This document shows, piece by piece, positions 14,427 through 15,941 of a stretch of DNA of 15,941 nucleotides (the first letter of the stretch is position 1; each line of letters begins with the position of its first letter). Location of the stretch: contig CALNBC010000200.1 in assembly GCA_937874755.1 (NCBI GenBank), forward strand, positions 1-15,941. The letters are read 5' to 3'. A program made the position numbers and the translations under genes. The notes beneath the pieces were generated by a model that saw nothing but the letters and a program-made list of their open reading frames with translations, was not told the origin of the DNA and did no database searches. The stretch is from an uncultured Clostridia bacterium. Its GTDB lineage: Bacteria; Bacillota; Clostridia; Christensenellales; CALWSW01.

Positions 14427-15941
14427 ATGAAAAAGCTTCTGGCAATGCTTCTGGCTGTGGTCATGGTTCTTGGGCTTTACCCCTGCACCACTACTGCACC
14501 CGCCGAAGAGGGAACCCCAACACCTGCTTCCGGAACGGACGTACCCGCAGGAGAAGCCAATCCGCTTCCGGAATGGACGGAGTACGATTCTCTTATCAAC
14601 GAAATCAAGACTACAACAGACTTTGCAGGCCGTGTGGATCTCATGCACCAGGCCGAAGACATTCTGATGGATACCGGTGCCCTTTTGCCGATATACTATT
14701 ACAATGACCTTTACATGATGAAACCCACTGTCGAGGGCTTCTACGCCAATGTCTTCGGCACAAAGTTCTTCCAGTACTGCACGAACGGCGACAGCACCAC
14801 TTTGAAAATCAACTTGGCTTCCGAGCCCGCATACCTCGACCCGGCGCTTAACAGCTCTGTCGATGGTGCTACTCTGGCTACCATGTCCTTCGGCGGTCTC
14901 TACACCTACAATGCCGAGGGGCAGCTCGCTCCTAACTTTGCAGAAGGCCATACGCTTTCCGAAGACGGGCTCACCTACACCTTCACTTTGAAGAGCGGTC
15001 TTAAGTGGTCTGACGGTTCCGAGCTTACAGCTAACGACTTCGTTTACGCATGGAAGCGCGCTGCCGACCCGACTACCGCTGCCGACTACTCTTATATGCT
15101 GAATGTCATCGCTGGATTCGCCGATAACAATCTGCAGGTTTCCGCTCCGGACGCCACCACTTTGGTCGTCACGCTGAACGCCCCCTGCGCATACTTCCTC
15201 GACCTCGCTGCGTTCCCCACTTACTTCCCCGTGAAGCAGAGCGTTGTCGAAGCACCTGCCGATTATGCGACTAACCCCGGCGCATGGTGCCAGGAAGCGG
15301 GCTTCGTGACTTGCGGACCGTATATGCTCGAGAGCTGGACCCATGACGAGAGCATGGTTTACGTCAAGAACCCGAACTGGTACGATGCTGCCAACGTCAA
15401 GCTTGAACGCATCGAATGCATGCTTTCTGATGACGATACCGCCATCTTCTCCGCATACAATGCAGGCGACGTTGACTTTATCGACACCGTTCCCACCGAC
15501 GAAATCGCCAACTTGAAAGGTAACCCCGAGTTCTACATCATCGACAACCTCGGCACCTATTATGTCTGCTTCAACGTTAAGTCCGAACTCTTTGCCGGAA
15601 AGACTGCTGAACAGGCCTCCAACGTGCGTAAAGCACTTGGACTGCTCGTCGATCGCCAGTACATCATCGACACCGTAGCCCAGTGCGACCAGCAGATAGC
15701 CACCAGTTTCCTCCCTGCAGGAATGGCTGATGGCAACGGCGGCACTTTCAAGGACGCCAATGCTTGGTCTTATCCCGTTAACGATGGATACTATGACACG
15801 GCAGTAGATGTCGACGGAGCAAAGGCGCTTCTCGAAAGCGCGGGCTACAAGTTTGACGCAAACGGTATGCTCTCCGCCGAAACTCCCCTGTCCTTTGAGT
15901 ACCTGACCAACGAAACTTCTGCCCACGTTGCCATAGCGCAG
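14427..15941 (+). CDS. oppA: Peptide ABC transporter substrate-binding protein OppA (3' end beyond window)
   Basis: Extracellular peptide-binding component. Open from ATG 14427 to the window edge (505 codons, no stop). GGAAAGGAAG about 8 nt upstream is the RBS. An N-terminal signal sequence (MKKLLAMLLAVVMVLGLYPC) is followed by a Thr/Pro/Glu-rich linker. The classical SBP_bac_5 start is at about residues 125-190 (LASEPAYLDPALNSSVDG..., GLTYTFTLKSGLKWSDGSELTANDFVYAWKRA). Unusually, residues ~49-117 (YDSLINEIK...RVDLMHQAEDILMDTGALLPIYYYNDLYMMKP...) resemble the normal C-terminal end of this family, suggesting a permuted or partly duplicated fold. The lipobox is poor: Pro precedes the only candidate Cys, and an APA-EE site nearby could be a signal peptidase I site. 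Codon use is biased as for a highly expressed gene. Peptide specificity cannot be read from this. Confidence 0.93.
   Translation, partial: MKKLLAMLLAVVMVLGLYPCTTTAPAEEGTPTPASGTDVPAGEANPLPEWTEYDSLINEIKTTTDFAGRVDLMHQAEDILMDTGALLPIYYYNDLYMMKPTVEGFYANVFGTKFFQYCTNGDSTTLKINLASEPAYLDPALNSSVDGATLATMSFGGLYTYNAEGQLAPNFAEGHTLSEDGLTYTFTLKSGLKWSDGSELTANDFVYAWKRAADPTTAADYSYMLNVIAGFADNNLQVSAPDATTLVVTLNAPCAYFLDLAAFPTYFPVKQSVVEAPADYATNPGAWCQEAGFVTCGPYMLESWTHDESMVYVKNPNWYDAANVKLERIECMLSDDDTAIFSAYNAGDVDFIDTVPTDEIANLKGNPEFYIIDNLGTYYVCFNVKSELFAGKTAEQASNVRKALGLLVDRQYIIDTVAQCDQQIATSFLPAGMADGNGGTFKDANAWSYPVNDGYYDTAVDVDGAKALLESAGYKFDANGMLSAETPLSFEYLTNETSAHVAIAQ

Noticed and set aside
14325..15926. A 533-codon open frame on the - strand, antisense to oppA
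   Set aside because: It is a shadow of oppA: the + frame carries an unmistakable peptide-binding protein with RBS and signal peptide. The antisense translation has no recognisable domain and no start signal.

Overview
The window looks like a chromosomal segment of a low-to-moderate GC member of the Clostridia (Firmicutes/Bacillota). This is inferred from the cell-division gene order, the strong AGGAGG-type ribosome binding sites, a pyruvate phosphate dikinase whose active-site numbering matches the clostridial enzyme, and an Opp-type peptide importer. I cannot name a genus from the sequence alone. There are no insertion sequences, tRNAs, rRNAs or CRISPR arrays.

Layout: (1) 1-4729, + strand: the end of a division/cell-wall cluster, murA - ftsQ/divIB - ftsA - ftsZ, closed by a Rho-independent terminator at 4801-4834. 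(2) 4985-7824, + strand: a single-gene unit with its own promoter, ppdK, and a strong terminator. (3) 7825-8476: a gene-free stretch that appears to hold a free-standing ~405-nt structured RNA gene with a promoter, two imperfect copies of a ~140-nt folded domain, and a terminator. (4) 8477-10054, - strand: a two-gene operon of a cytidylate-kinase-like protein fused to a PD-(D/E)XK-like domain, followed by a hypoxanthine phosphoribosyltransferase homologue carrying Arg where the catalytic Asp is normally found. (5) 10153-15941, + strand: oppB-oppC-oppD-oppF and, behind a second promoter and a 13-bp perfect hairpin, the start of oppA, which is cut by the window edge.

How it works together: MurA makes the first committed peptidoglycan precursor, and FtsQ/FtsA/FtsZ build the division ring. 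PpdK links pyruvate and PEP using PPi. The Opp system imports peptides with ATP from two ATPases (OppD/F), a permease pair (OppB/C) and a surface binding protein (OppA). The kinase-fusion/hpt pair points to purine or nucleotide metabolism but has unusual features.

The most interesting items are the uncharacterised duplicated-domain RNA at 8070-8475, with base changes between its two copies that preserve pairing; the kinase/nuclease-like fusion with its odd HPRT partner; the mirrored -35 motif shared by the divergent kinase and opp promoters; and an OppA whose N-terminus resembles the normal C-terminal end of the family.
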